DNA from: Bog-473 sp963834405
GTDB taxonomy: Bacteria > Actinomycetota > Acidimicrobiia > Acidimicrobiales > RAAP-2
Assembly (NCBI GenBank): GCA_963834405.1
Contig: CAWIBX010000005.1
Location: 310,001 to 374,000 of the forward strand
Reading direction: 5' to 3'
Length of the DNA stretch: 64,000 nt
Shown here: piece after piece, positions 44,529 to 54,099 of the stretch
Layout of the letters: each line of letters opens with the position of its first letter
How positions within the stretch are numbered: position 1 is the stretch's first letter
The notes under the pieces: generated by a model
What the model was told of the DNA's origin: nothing
The model's input: the letters and a program-made list of their open reading frames with translations, nothing else
Database searches by the model: none
Position numbers and translations under genes: made by a program

Positions 44529-45230
44529 TTACCGGGACTCGTAGGGAGGGAATGCAGCCGCGAGGCGCGAGGCGACCGTGGCCCGGCTGGACCCATTCAG
44601 CGGGCCGGGAGCTCCCAGCGCCCGGGCCAACGCCTTCGGCCAGGTCACCAGCACTTCGTCGACGCTGAAGGGGCGGGCGAACAGGGACCACTCGGTCCCG
44701 GTGAAACACAGCGCCACACGGACGGGCACCCCGGGGCCGACCGCCTCGCGCACCCACGTGCCCTGACGGAAAGCGCCGGCGACGAGCTTCGTCTGGTCCC
44801 GCCGCGCAACGAAGAGCGCCGGGCGGGACCGGAACCATCCTCCGACGGTCCGCCGTTCGAGGCGCCCGCGGTAGTGCTTGGAGTCGATGACCCAGACGCC
44901 GGACGGCACGACGGCGATGTGGTCGAGGTTGGCGCGGCTCCCATGGACCGCCCTGTCGTGCAGAAAGATGCCGTTGTTCCCCACGGCCCGGCGGAGCAAG
45001 GCCCCGATCCGCTCCTCGCCGTCGGCTCCGCGTCCCCACGCCTCGGTGGCCTCGTTCGGCCCGGCGATCAACCGCGCCAACGGTGCCAGCCGCCCGAACG
45101 TGGCGCGTCTTCGCACGTCATCGCGCCGGCGCAGGGCGGCGTACCGAGCCCGGGCCGACGCCCCGGCCGTTCCCAGCTCCATCGCCGCCCGCTCCCGCTC
45201 TGCCGATTCCGCTTCGTGCGCTTCCGCCAT
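44529..45230 (-). CDS. NERD domain (nuclease-related) protein
   Basis: 233 aa. After an Arg/Ala-rich helical N-terminus, the NERD core appears: RGADGEERIGALLRRAV, FLHDRAVHGSRANLDHIAVV (Asp and the surrounding DHIAV are the nuclease-like site) and GVWVIDSKHYRGRLER (Lys of the D/K pair). This is a degenerate restriction-endonuclease-like fold seen in DNA-processing proteins, usually without known role. ATG 45230 is chosen since GGAGGT lies five bases upstream; a GTG at 45242 is in frame. It is a single gene, separated by ~300 bp from the catabolic operon downstream. Confidence 0.88.
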   Translation of the reverse strand: MAEAHEAESAERERAAMELGTAGASARARYAALRRRDDVRRRATFGRLAPLARLIAGPNEATEAWGRGADGEERIGALLRRAVGNNGIFLHDRAVHGSRANLDHIAVVPSGVWVIDSKHYRGRLERRTVGGWFRSRPALFVARRDQTKLVAGAFRQGTWVREAVGPGVPVRVALCFTGTEWSLFARPFSVDEVLVTWPKALARALGAPGPLNGSSRATVASRLAAAFPPYESR

Positions 45231-45342
45231 GCCGACCTCCACCTCGCAGCGGACGGTACCGAAGGGTTGTGACTAGCGTGGCCGGCGCTCGCAGGGGTTC
45301 TGCGAGGGCGAGCTGCGCTGCGGCAAAACAAGGAGGGCGACC

Positions 45343-45654
45343 ATGTGGGCACAACTCATCACCATGCGACTGAAGCCCGGCAAGGAGGACGACCTCCCGC
45401 GGGTCTACGAAGGTCTGCGCGCGGCCGAGCGGCCGGGCACCGGCCTGCTCCGCACGACCGCCGCCCGCGACCAGAAGGACCCCACCAGGCTTTACCACTT
45501 CGTCCTGTTCGAGAGCGAAGAGAAGGCCCGCGCCCGCGAGGAGGACCCGGCGCGCCAGCAGGATCTCGAAGGGGTGCGCGCCCTCATGGCCGACATCTTC
45601 GAAGGACCGGCCGAGTTCGTCGATCTCGAGATCCTGGAGGACGACGTCTACTAG
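45343..45654 (+). CDS. ABM-like (antibiotic biosynthesis monooxygenase fold) small protein
   Basis: 103 aa with a ferredoxin-like alpha/beta pattern: QLITMRLKPGKEDDLPRVYE, TGLLRTTAARDQKDPTRLYHF, and VLFESEEKARAREEDPARQQ. The layout fits the dimeric alpha-beta barrel (ABM/YgiN) group, which includes haem-degrading and quinone-related enzymes as well as proteins of unknown role. A strong AAGGAGG lies 6 bases before the ATG. It diverges from the NERD gene and stands alone. Confidence 0.75.
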   Translation: MWAQLITMRLKPGKEDDLPRVYEGLRAAERPGTGLLRTTAARDQKDPTRLYHFVLFESEEKARAREEDPARQQDLEGVRALMADIFEGPAEFVDLEILEDDVY

Positions 45655-45714
45655 CCGTACCCGATCGTGCCGGGGTGAACCGCCCGGATCCGGTGGCCGT
45701 GCCACTGTGGCCGG

Positions 45715-47268
45715 GTGATCCCGAGGTCGGCGGCCCTGGCGCGAATGCTGCCGCTGGTCGCGGCCGCTGTGGTCCTGGCGTCCTGCGCCGGCGGCGCACC
45801 CGGTGGTGCTCATGCCATATCCCCGCCGCACGGGGCACGGACGGTCCACGCCGCCTCGGCGACGACCTCATCGACGCCGGCCAGCGCCTCGGCTGCCAAC
45901 GGGCCGCCCGTCACTCCTTTGATGTGGACCCCCTGCAACGGTGACCTTCAATGCGCCTCGTTGGTCGTGCCGTTGAACTACGCCGACCCGGGCGGGCCGA
46001 CCATCGCGATCGCGGTGGCGCGACACCCGGCCGAGAACCCCTCCGCCCGCATCGGCTCGCTGGTCATCAATCCGGGAGGGCCCGGAGTCTCCGGCATCGA
46101 CGACATGGCCAACGAACTGAGCGTCCTGACCCCACAACTGCTCGACGACTTCGACATCGTGGCCTTCGACCCGCGCGGGGTGGAGCGCAGCGACCCCGTA
46201 TCGTGCGGGGAAACGCCGGGCGCACCGCCGTCGACGCTGCCCGACCCGGTGCCCACCACACCGGCGGCACAGGCGAGCACCATCAATGGGCTCAAGCAGT
46301 ACGCAGCCGCGTGCGAGAAGGCGAGCGGGAGCATCCTCCCCGATGTCGGCTCGGTGGACGTCGCGCGCGATATGGACCGTTTGCGCCAGGCGCTGGGCGA
46401 CTCCGCGCTCACCTACATGGGCCAGTCCTACGGCACCTTGCTCGGTCTCACCTACGCCTCACTGTTCCCGACGCACGTGCGGGCGATGGTCCTCGACAGC
46501 GTGATCGACCCCGCGCTCACGTTCAACCAGATGACCGAGGGACAGGCCCAGGGCTTCGAGACCGACCTGGACGCCTTCTTTTCGTGGTGCGCGTCCGACT
46601 CGGCGTGCCCGTGGCGGCCGGCCGGTGATCCCACCCAGGCCCTCCTCGCGCTGATCGCGTCCAGCGCGTCGTCTCCGGTGCCGGCGGGCAACGGCCGCGT
46701 GGCCGGAGCGGGCGAGCTGTACGACGCCCTGCTCGACGGGCTCTACGCCCGTTCCGACTGGCCCGAGCTGGCCGACGCGTTGGCGGCCGACGCCTCGGGG
46801 CAAGGTGCCCAGGTGGTGGCCATGTCCGACCACTACAACGCGAACGGGTCGACGAACGCCTCGGACGCCGGCGTCGCGGTCGACTGCCTCGACCATCCTG
46901 TCTCGCACGACCTGGCGGCCTACGGCTACCTCGCCGCCGTCCTCAAGGCGTCGGCGCCCGTGTTCGGTCCTCTGCTCGCCTGGGGCGAGGCGACCTGCGC
47001 CGTGTGGCCGGCGCCCCCCACCCGGACGGTCGGCCCGGTGTCGTCGGCCGGCGCCCCGCCGATCCTCGTGGTGGGGACCACGAACGACCCGGCGACACCG
47101 TATGCCTGGGCCGTCAACGTGGCGCACGAGCTCCGGCGCGGCATGCTGCTCACACGCGACGGGGACGACCACGTGGCGTACTTCTACAGCAGCTGCGTGC
47201 GCGGGTACGTGCAGTCCTACCTCGTGAGCGGTGTGACACCGCCGCCCGGCACGACGTGCGCCTCGTGA
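45715..47268 (+). CDS. Secreted alpha/beta hydrolase, tripeptidyl-aminopeptidase type lipoprotein
   Basis: 517 aa with a lipoprotein signal (RMLPLVAAAVVLASC). An Ala/Ser-rich linker leads to the S33-like hydrolase domain: LVVPLNYADPGGPTIAIAV, SLVINPGGPGVSGID (oxyanion), FDIVAFDPRGVERSDPVSC, the nucleophile in YMGQSYGTLLGLTYA, and a C-terminal TAP-like part with ILVVGTTNDPATPYAWAV (acid) and DGDDHVAYF (His). Related secreted enzymes release tripeptides or hydrolyse esters. GTG 45715 is taken as start; ATG 45745 is an alternative just before the hydrophobic core. Confidence 0.9.
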   Translation: MIPRSAALARMLPLVAAAVVLASCAGGAPGGAHAISPPHGARTVHAASATTSSTPASASAANGPPVTPLMWTPCNGDLQCASLVVPLNYADPGGPTIAIAVARHPAENPSARIGSLVINPGGPGVSGIDDMANELSVLTPQLLDDFDIVAFDPRGVERSDPVSCGETPGAPPSTLPDPVPTTPAAQASTINGLKQYAAACEKASGSILPDVGSVDVARDMDRLRQALGDSALTYMGQSYGTLLGLTYASLFPTHVRAMVLDSVIDPALTFNQMTEGQAQGFETDLDAFFSWCASDSACPWRPAGDPTQALLALIASSASSPVPAGNGRVAGAGELYDALLDGLYARSDWPELADALAADASGQGAQVVAMSDHYNANGSTNASDAGVAVDCLDHPVSHDLAAYGYLAAVLKASAPVFGPLLAWGEATCAVWPAPPTRTVGPVSSAGAPPILVVGTTNDPATPYAWAVNVAHELRRGMLLTRDGDDHVAYFYSSCVRGYVQSYLVSGVTPPPGTTCAS

Positions 47269-47339
47269 CCGCAGAGCGCCCGGGTTTCGAGACGACCACG
47301 TGAGTAACATCACGCCGACTCCGGCCCTGGAGGAACCAG

Positions 47340-48953
47340 ATGATCAGACGATGGCGACGGCCCTTCCTGGTCCTCGCGCTCTGTGCGACGGCACCCTGGG
47401 TGCCATTGGTGCACGGGCCGGTGACCGCGGGCGCATCGACACCGCCGCCGGCGGCCCTTCCCAGCAGCATGGCCGCCATCGGTGATTCAATCAGCCAGGC
47501 CGTCGACGATTGCTGTTCCCTCGGTGCGCACCCCCAGGACTCCTGGAGCACCGGGAACGGCTGGCCGGCCAACGGCATCCTGAGTCACTACCAGCGGATC
47601 CTCGCGCTGGACCCCTCCATCGCGGGACACGCCTACAACGACTCCGTCCCCGGCGCGACGGTCGCGGACGCCAAGGGCCAAGCCGAGATGGCGGTGGCGC
47701 AGGGCGCGCGTTACGTGACGATCCTCATCGGTGCCAACGACGTGTGCACCCCGACCATCGCGTCCATGACCACGACGGCGGCATTTCAGTCGGCCTTCCA
47801 GAGCGCCATGTCGACGTTGGAGTCGGGGTTGCCGGCCGGCGCACACATCTTCGTGTCCTCCATCCCGAACATCTACCAGCTGTGGTCGGTCCTGCACACC
47901 AACCCCACGGCGCAGACGGTCTGGTCGCTGGCGCACATCTGCCAGTCGATGCTCGCCATGTCGAATACCGAGGCGCAGCGGCAGCAGGTCCTGGCCCAGG
48001 AGGAGGCGGACAACGCCGTCCTGGGGCAGGTGTGCACGCAGTACGCGAATTGCCGATGGGACGACGACGCCACCTTCGATACCGCATTCACCCCGGCCGA
48101 GGTCTCGACCATCGACTACTTCCACCCGAGCCAGGTGGGCCAGGCGACGCTCGCGGCCGTCACCTGGGCTTCCTCGTGGTGGCCTTCCGCCTCGGGCGGC
48201 GCGGGGTACTGGCTGGGCGCCCAAGACGGCGGTGTGTTCGCTTACGGCGACGCGCCGTTCCAGGGATCGGCGGGTGCCCAACATCTGAACGCGCCGATCG
48301 TCGGCCTGGCCGCGACCCCCGACGGCGGTGGCTACTGGCTCGTGGCCCAGGACGGCGGCGTGTTCTCCTACGGCGACGCCTCGTTCCAAGGATCGGCCGG
48401 CGCCCAACACCTGAACGCGCCGGTCGTCGGCATGGCCGCGACCCCCGACGGGGGCGGCTACTGGCTCGTGGCCCGGGACGGCGGCGTGTTCTCCTACGGC
48501 GACGCCTCCTTCCAAGGATCGGCCGGCGCCCAACATCTGAACGCGCCGGTCGTCGGCATGGCCGCGACCCCCGACGGGGGCGGCTACTGGCTGCTGGCCC
48601 GGGACGGCGGCGTGTTCTCCTACGGCGACGCCTCCTTCCAAGGATCGGCCGGCGCCCAACACCTGAACGCCCCGGTCGTCGGCATGGCCGCGACCCCCGA
48701 CGGCGGTGGCTACTGGCTGGTGGCCCGGGACGGCGGCGTGTTCTCCTACGGCGACGCCTCGTTCCAAGGATCGGCCGGCGCCCAACACCTGAACGCCCCG
48801 GTCGTGGGCATGGCCGCGACCCCCGACGGCGGTGGCTACTGGCTCGTCGCGCGGGACGGCGGCGTGTTCTCCTACGGCGACGCCGTCTTCCGCGGCTCGG
48901 CCGGCGCGCAGCCCCTCAACGCGCCCGTGGTGGGCCTGGCCGGCGACGCCTGA
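47340..48953 (+). CDS. Secreted SGNH/GDSL hydrolase with six 42-residue C-terminal repeats
   Basis: 537 aa. Signal peptide PFLVLALCATAPWVPLV; the catalytic domain starts with block I MAAIGDSISQAV (Ser), block III TILIGANDVCTP (Gly/Asn) and ends in block V IDYFHPSQVGQ (Asp, His), so it is a complete esterase/lipase-type triad. Residues ~286-535 are six repeats of GGGYWLVARDGGVFSYGDAS followed by FQGSAGAQHLNAPVVGMAAT, forming a probable six-bladed propeller or carbohydrate-binding solenoid. GGAGG lies before ATG 47340. Repeats of this kind are frequent in secreted proteins of Acidimicrobiia, as I recall. The substrate is probably an extracellular ester. Confidence 0.9.
   Translation: MIRRWRRPFLVLALCATAPWVPLVHGPVTAGASTPPPAALPSSMAAIGDSISQAVDDCCSLGAHPQDSWSTGNGWPANGILSHYQRILALDPSIAGHAYNDSVPGATVADAKGQAEMAVAQGARYVTILIGANDVCTPTIASMTTTAAFQSAFQSAMSTLESGLPAGAHIFVSSIPNIYQLWSVLHTNPTAQTVWSLAHICQSMLAMSNTEAQRQQVLAQEEADNAVLGQVCTQYANCRWDDDATFDTAFTPAEVSTIDYFHPSQVGQATLAAVTWASSWWPSASGGAGYWLGAQDGGVFAYGDAPFQGSAGAQHLNAPIVGLAATPDGGGYWLVAQDGGVFSYGDASFQGSAGAQHLNAPVVGMAATPDGGGYWLVARDGGVFSYGDASFQGSAGAQHLNAPVVGMAATPDGGGYWLLARDGGVFSYGDASFQGSAGAQHLNAPVVGMAATPDGGGYWLVARDGGVFSYGDASFQGSAGAQHLNAPVVGMAATPDGGGYWLVARDGGVFSYGDAVFRGSAGAQPLNAPVVGLAGDA
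48195..48953 (+). repeat. Six 126-bp near-identical coding repeats
   Basis: 126-bp units with one period per 42-residue repeat. Units two to five are almost identical in DNA, while the first and last differ more at the edges. This pattern suggests recent expansion or gene conversion, with possible copy-number variation between strains. Confidence 0.9.
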
Positions 48954-48988
48954 GCCGTGCGCGTCACCTCCAGCGGGGGGCAGATGCA

Positions 48989-51779
48989 CTACGTGGTCGT
49001 GAACTGGTAGCTCCCGCTGCCGACCGAGAGCGCAGCCACACCCCCGGAGACCGAGAGCACCGCGACGCCCGGCGCCGAACCGGCGGCCACACCGCCCTCG
49101 CGCACCGCCGCGGGGCTCGATGCGGGGAGCATCACGCGCGCCTGCGCGTTCGCCGGGACGGTGAGATCGAGGGTGACGCGGCGGCCCGACCGTTTCCAGG
49201 AGACCGCGACGGGCCCGGCGATCGTCGGCACCGACCCCGACGCCGCCGAAAGCCCGCCGGACGGCGGCGCCACCAGCGCCCGCACCGTGCCGTCGGGGTT
49301 CGGGGTCTGCAGCGAGACCCCCAGCAGCGACTCCTGCATGGCGACCAGGGCCGACGAGCCCCACCCGTGCGACATGGAGTCGCCGATGAGGTCGCTGGGC
49401 TGCCAGGCCTCCCAGGTGAACGTCCCACCCTTGGCCAGGATCTGCGCCCACCCCGGCGTCGACGCGTCGGTGAGGAGCCGCACCATGTCGTCGTGCCGGC
49501 CCGCCGCGGCGAGGCCGCGCATGAGCTCCAACCCGTGGTTCGGCCCGACGCTGATGCCGAGCGAGGCCACGTACGCCCCCACCCGCGTCACGTCGGCCGC
49601 CGGGACGACGCCGTAGGCGAGCGCCAGGGCGTTCGCCTCCTGCGAGGCGTGGGAGCTCCTGGCCCCGTCCGCGTCGATGCCGTCGACGTACACGCCGTCG
49701 GGTCGCATCAGCAATCCGTTTACAGCGGCGGTGAGCTGGGCGGCGCGGCTGCGCTGGGTCGCGGCGCCCGCGGTGTCGCCGGCCAGGTCGGCCAGCTGGC
49801 CGATGCGGTTGAACGCGTTGACCGCCAACACGTTGCTGGCCGTGTCGGCGGCGACATTGAGGTCGTAACCGTAGAAGGAATCGCCCTCGGGGACGTCGGC
49901 CAGCCCGTAGAGAAGGCCCGTGGCGGCCTGGCGCGCGCTCCAGAGGTAGTCCGACACGCGGGATGCGCTCGGGTACAGACGGACCGCCGTGGCGCGATCG
50001 CCGGTCGAGACGTAGTAGCGCCAGAGCCACTCGGGGTAGCGCTCGGTGAAGGTCGGGATGTCCCGCGCGCCGAAGCCGTAGGGGTACACGACGTTCACCC
50101 GGCCGTCCGGCCAGAAACGGGCCTGCCCGCGGGCGATGTCGCGCAGCCCCTGCCAGCTCAGGTTCTGTTCGCCGTAGGTACGCATGACGGCTTCGGACTC
50201 GTTGGCCGCGTCCCAGAGGAACTGCGCCTTCTCCCGCGTCGGCGTGTCGACGAACTGCTCGTGGCAGCAGTACAGGCAGGAGCGCGCGTTGAGGTTCCAC
50301 ACTGCGTTCAGCGTGCGCACCCCGGAACGGAAGGTCGCAGCCGGCACCTCCGGCATGGCGGCGTGGCGCGCCAGCGCCTCGACCTGGCCCGGCCCGATCG
50401 GTCCGCCGGGGTCGTCTATCTGCAGGTAGCGGAAGCCGAGGAAGGAGAAGGCCTCGAAGGTCTGGGGGCCGTCGCGCATGACGTAAGAGAAGGTGAGGTT
50501 GGTGACCTGGGTTCCGTGCGTCGTCGACACCTGCCCGTCGGGATCGAGCAGGTAGCCGACGTGCATCGGCACCGTCCGTCCAGCCTGCCCGGAGGCGAAC
50601 CGCACGCGGGGTCGGGCCGGGTAGACGGCGCCGAAGTCGACCACGATCGAGCCCGAGGCCAGGGCGTGGACGCGCGGGCGACACGACGTGCTCGGCGACG
50701 CGGGTCCGTTGCGCATACGTACGGGTGAACGGGGCCGAGCCGGCCGGGCCGATCACCGTGGCCGGGGACCACGCGCTGTCGTCGTAGTCCACGGTCGCCC
50801 ACCCGTCGGGGTGGGCCCGCGCGTCTATCCACTCGACGAAGTCGCAGGCGTCGGAGTTGCGTTGCGGCGAGGGGAGCCACTCGGCCGGGAGCTCGCGCCA
50901 ACTCCCGTCGGAGCCGTACACGACGTGGCGCCCGTCGGCGTACCAGAGGGTGAACTGGGCCAAGAGCCCCGGTGCCGACACCGGCCGGCCCTTCCCGGCG
51001 CCGTACCACCGGTGCAACACGCCGAAAGCGAGGGGCCGGCCCCCCCGCACAATGCCGGTCAGGTCGACCGCACGCGCGTATTGCTCGTCGGGGTACGAGA
51101 AGCTGGGCCACTGGTCGACCGACGCGCCGTCAACGAAGAGGCGATAGGTGTGCGCCGCCGAGATGTACGCCGTGGCCCGCCGGACCGTTCCCGCGGGCGG
51201 GGTCACCTCGGTGCGGAGGTAGGTGAAGCGGTCCGGCTGCTGAGAGGCGGAGGCCGGATGCAACCACTTGGCCTGCCAGTCGGCCTGTCGCAGTGCCGTC
51301 GTGAAGCGCGCGGTTGCGGAGACCGGGCCCGACTGGTTGGCGTCGCCCCGCGGCCGGACGGTCCACTCGTAGGCGGCGTCGCCCGCCAGCGCGGGACCGG
51401 CGTACGCGACGAAGGCCTGTTGGGCCGTCGCCACCAGCCCGCTGTCCCACACCGTCGCGGCGTGACCGGGGTCCGTGCGCCGGACCACGACGCGGTAGCC
51501 CGTCTGCGCGACCTGTCGTCCCGGCGCAGACAGGGTCCACGCGAACGAGCAGTCATCCGGGTCGACGCCCACAGGGTCGACCACGCCGTTGACCGTCAGC
51601 GCGCCGGCGCGAAGAGGGCCGGACGGACGCGCGGCGGTCAGGGACTGCCCAATGCGGCGGGCCGCCTTCTGTTCCTCGTCTGCGCCCGGCGTAGCCGCGG
51701 GCATGCCGGCGGCCACGGTGGTGCCGGCTGCGACGCTGGCGGACGTCGCCAGGAAGGTGCGGCGGCCGAAACGGGTCAT
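48989..51779 (-). CDS. Tat-exported GH78-type alpha-L-rhamnosidase, frameshifted in this sequence
   Basis: Split over two frames. From ATG 51779: Tat signal (FGRRTFLATSASVAAGTTVA), a fibronectin-like and rhamnosidase N-domain (LTVNGVVDPVGVDPDDCSFA, YISAAHTYRLFVDGASVDQW). The frame shifts near 50680 (from TRVAEHVV into RVHALASGSIVVDFGAVYPA). The second frame runs through the catalytic (alpha/alpha)6 barrel: HEQFVDTPTREKAQFLWDAA corresponds to the acid-bearing segment of GH78, then SWQGLRDIARGQ, DSFYGYDLNVAADT and WEAWQPSDLIGDSMSHGWGS, to the C-terminal beta domain. Total ~930 aa. It lies 20 bp downstream of the NHL protein gene, so probably one operon acting on extracellular rhamnosides. Confidence 0.85.
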
Positions 51780-51798
51780 CCGTCGCACCCGCGCTGCG

Positions 51799-52977
51799 TC
51801 ATCCGATGACCCGTAGGTCGTCGAGCGCGGCGTCACTGAAGTACACCGCGCCCGCCGCCGACACGGCGATGCCCGACGGGGTGCCCACGCGGGTGAGCAC
51901 CCAGCGCGTCCCGTCCCCGAGGCCCTCCGGGGTGGTCACGGGCAATGCGCCCGCTGCCGTGTAGAGGTCGCCGGCGGTCATGGTCCGGCCGAGCAGTGCA
52001 CCCGTGGCGGCGGGCACGACGCGCATGACGTGCATGAACCCGTCCGTCAGGAACAGCGCGCCGGTCGGCCCGACGGCCAGGCCACGCGGGTCGTTCACCT
52101 CCGCGGCGACGCTGGTCGCCGAGAGGCCGTCGGCGAGATACGGCCCGTAGCTCCCCGTGCCGCCCACCACGACGCCGATGTCGCCCGCGCCCACCGTCGT
52201 GCCGTAGTAGGTACCGCCGTGTACCGCCGCCAGCAGCACCGACTGGTCCCCGCTGTCGGCGACGAGGAGGTCGCCCGCCGGGTCGACCGTGACGGCCACC
52301 GGGTTCCACAGCTGGGCCCCGCCGACCGGACCTCCCTGGCCGGCCGTGCCGCAGACACCTGTGCCGGCCACCGTGTAGAGGTGGCCGGCGGTCATCGTCT
52401 GCCCGAACAGAGTCGCCGCCGCCGCCGGCAGCACACGGACCCGGCAGTTGGCGGAGTCGGCAATAAAGAGGTCGCCCGCTCCGTCCACTGCGATCCCGGT
52501 GGGTCGGTCGAGCTCCGCGGCCGTGGCGGCGAGACCGTCGCCGTTGAACCCGGCCCGTCCCGTCCCCGCGACCGTGGAGACCACGCCCGACGGGCGGACG
52601 ACCTGTACCCGTTGGTCCGTCGCTTCGGCGACGTAGACGTCGCCCTGCCGGTCGACCGCAACGCCCGTCGGGTAGCCGAGGGATCCGCCGCCCGAGCACC
52701 GCCCGCCCGCCAGCGTCGCGGGGTGACCGGCGTGGAGGACCCTGCCACCGCGGGTCACCGTGTGTGCCGGCACCATGAGCACGCGGCAGTGCCCGGTGTC
52801 GGCGACCAACACGTCCCCCGCCGCGTCGAGCGCGATGCCGCCGGGCGCGGCGAGCGTGCCGGGAGCGAGCACCGTACGCACGGTCGGGGACGCCGCCGCT
52901 ACGGGGGCGCACCAGGTCGATCCAGCCAGCACGGCCGACACGACCAGCGCGGTGAGCGGCAGGAGGGTCCGGCGCAC
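51799..52977 (-). CDS. Secreted NHL-repeat beta-propeller protein
   Basis: 392 aa. Signal peptide (LLPLTALVVSAVLAGSTWCA), then five to six NHL-type blades with recurring PxGIAVDxAGDLxVAD: GGIALDAAGDVLVADTGHCR, TGVAVDRQGDVYVAEATDQR, TGIAVDGAGDLFIADSANCR and RGLAVGPTGALFLTDGFMH. No catalytic residues are evident; a binding or scaffold role is likely. GTG 52977 is chosen because it directly precedes the signal; the longer frame to 53127 overlaps the divergent hydrolase. It precedes the rhamnosidase at 20 bp. Confidence 0.85.
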   Translation of the reverse strand: MRRTLLPLTALVVSAVLAGSTWCAPVAAASPTVRTVLAPGTLAAPGGIALDAAGDVLVADTGHCRVLMVPAHTVTRGGRVLHAGHPATLAGGRCSGGGSLGYPTGVAVDRQGDVYVAEATDQRVQVVRPSGVVSTVAGTGRAGFNGDGLAATAAELDRPTGIAVDGAGDLFIADSANCRVRVLPAAAATLFGQTMTAGHLYTVAGTGVCGTAGQGGPVGGAQLWNPVAVTVDPAGDLLVADSGDQSVLLAAVHGGTYYGTTVGAGDIGVVVGGTGSYGPYLADGLSATSVAAEVNDPRGLAVGPTGALFLTDGFMHVMRVVPAATGALLGRTMTAGDLYTAAGALPVTTPEGLGDGTRWVLTRVGTPSGIAVSAAGAVYFSDAALDDLRVIG

Positions 52978-53080
52978 CGGATCATCATGCCGGGCCGGAC
53001 GACGGCGGGCACGGCGGCGCGCCATAGTGGGCGCCGCACGCATCACGACGTACACGACAGACGACGCAAAGGAGGCCGCC

Positions 53081-53836
53081 GTGCCGGCACCAGAAGAGGC
53101 CCTCTCCGCCCGGAACGTCACGTTCACGGGTCACGGGGGCGCCACCGTCAACGCCTATCAGGCCCTCCCGGCAGGCGAGGGGCCCTTCCCCGGGGTGCTC
53201 GTCATCCACCACCTGCCCGGGTGGGACTCGGGGACGAAGGAGATCACGCGCAGGTTCGCCGCGCACGGGTACAACGCGATCTGCCCGAACCTGTACGCGC
53301 GGCAGGGCTTCGACGTCGATCCCGACGACGCCGCCGCGGCCGCCCGCGAGGCGGGCGGCGTTCCGGACGAGCAGTTCGTCGGGGACGCCGACGGTGCCGT
53401 GAAAGAGCTGCGGGCGCTGCCCACCAGCAACGGCAAGGTCGGCGTCATCGGCTACTGCTCCGGCGGCCGCCATGCCTTCCTCACCGCGGTGAGCCTGCCC
53501 GTCGATGCGGCGGTCGACTGCTACGGGGCCTTCGTCGTCGGCACGGTGCCCGAGGGCTTCCCGCTCAAGGTGGGCCCGCTCGTCGACCGGACGCCGGACC
53601 TGCACTGCCCGCTGCTCGGTCTCTTCGGGCTCGACGACCAATTCCCGAACCCGGAACAGGTCGACGAGTTGGAGCAGGCGCTGAAGGAGGCGGGCAAGAC
53701 GTACGAGTTCCACCGCTACGAGGGCGCCGGCCACGCGTTCTTCAGCGTCGACCGGACGGCGTACCGCCCCGAGGCCGCCGTGGACGGCTGGCAGCGCGTC
53801 TTCGAGTGGTTCGGCCGCTACCTGGCGGGGGGCTGA
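53081..53836 (+). CDS. Dienelactone hydrolase family protein
   Basis: 251 aa alpha/beta hydrolase of the DLH type. VLVIHHLPGWDSGTKEITR is the oxyanion region, GVIGYCSGGRHAFL carries the cysteine nucleophile typical of dienelactone hydrolase, LFGLDDQFPNPEQVD the acid and GAGHAFFSVDR the His. It hydrolyses dienelactones or related esters in ring-cleavage pathways, but close relatives act on other substrates. GTG 53081 has a perfect AAAGGAGG nine bases upstream. Two bases separate it from the small protein gene that follows. Confidence 0.92.
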   Translation: MPAPEEALSARNVTFTGHGGATVNAYQALPAGEGPFPGVLVIHHLPGWDSGTKEITRRFAAHGYNAICPNLYARQGFDVDPDDAAAAAREAGGVPDEQFVGDADGAVKELRALPTSNGKVGVIGYCSGGRHAFLTAVSLPVDAAVDCYGAFVVGTVPEGFPLKVGPLVDRTPDLHCPLLGLFGLDDQFPNPEQVDELEQALKEAGKTYEFHRYEGAGHAFFSVDRTAYRPEAAVDGWQRVFEWFGRYLAGG

Positions 53837-53838
53837 CC

Positions 53839-54099
53839 ATGTGCTCGTACCTCACCGTCCCGACCGACATCGCCGGCAGCGCGAAGGGCGCGCAGGGCTG
53901 GTTCTCCGTCACCTCGGCCAACGTGTACTTCGACCACCCGTTCCACGCCCCCTTCGCACACACGCTCAACATCGACTTCGCCGACCCCTCGCGCGGGCCG
54001 GGCGCCCGGGTCGCCGTCGAGCTCAGTGCGGACTCGGCCCGCCGCCTCGTGGAGAGCATCACCGAAGCCTTGGCTGCTGCCGGAGCCGCCGCCTCGTGA
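53839..54099 (+). CDS. Small protein, DUF6295-like
   Basis: 86 aa, soluble. It opens MCSYLTVPTDIAGSAKGAQG and continues FSVTSANVYFDHPFHAPFA and HTLNIDFADPS, ending in a helix (ARRLVESITEALAAA). This pattern resembles the small actinobacterial family annotated DUF6295, of unknown function. Conserved His and Asp residues could bind a metal. It sits between the dienelactone hydrolase (2 bp gap) and an APH-type kinase whose GTG overlaps its TGA, so the three genes are translated together. Confidence 0.75.
   Translation: MCSYLTVPTDIAGSAKGAQGWFSVTSANVYFDHPFHAPFAHTLNIDFADPSRGPGARVAVELSADSARRLVESITEALAAAGAAAS

Noticed and set aside
47487..50700. A very long minus-strand open frame antisense to the SGNH hydrolase and running on from the rhamnosidase
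   Set aside because: It is a high-GC shadow: after the frameshift at ~50680 the amino acids become Arg/Gly/Pro-rich without domains, while the true rhamnosidase frame and the plus-strand hydrolase explain the region.
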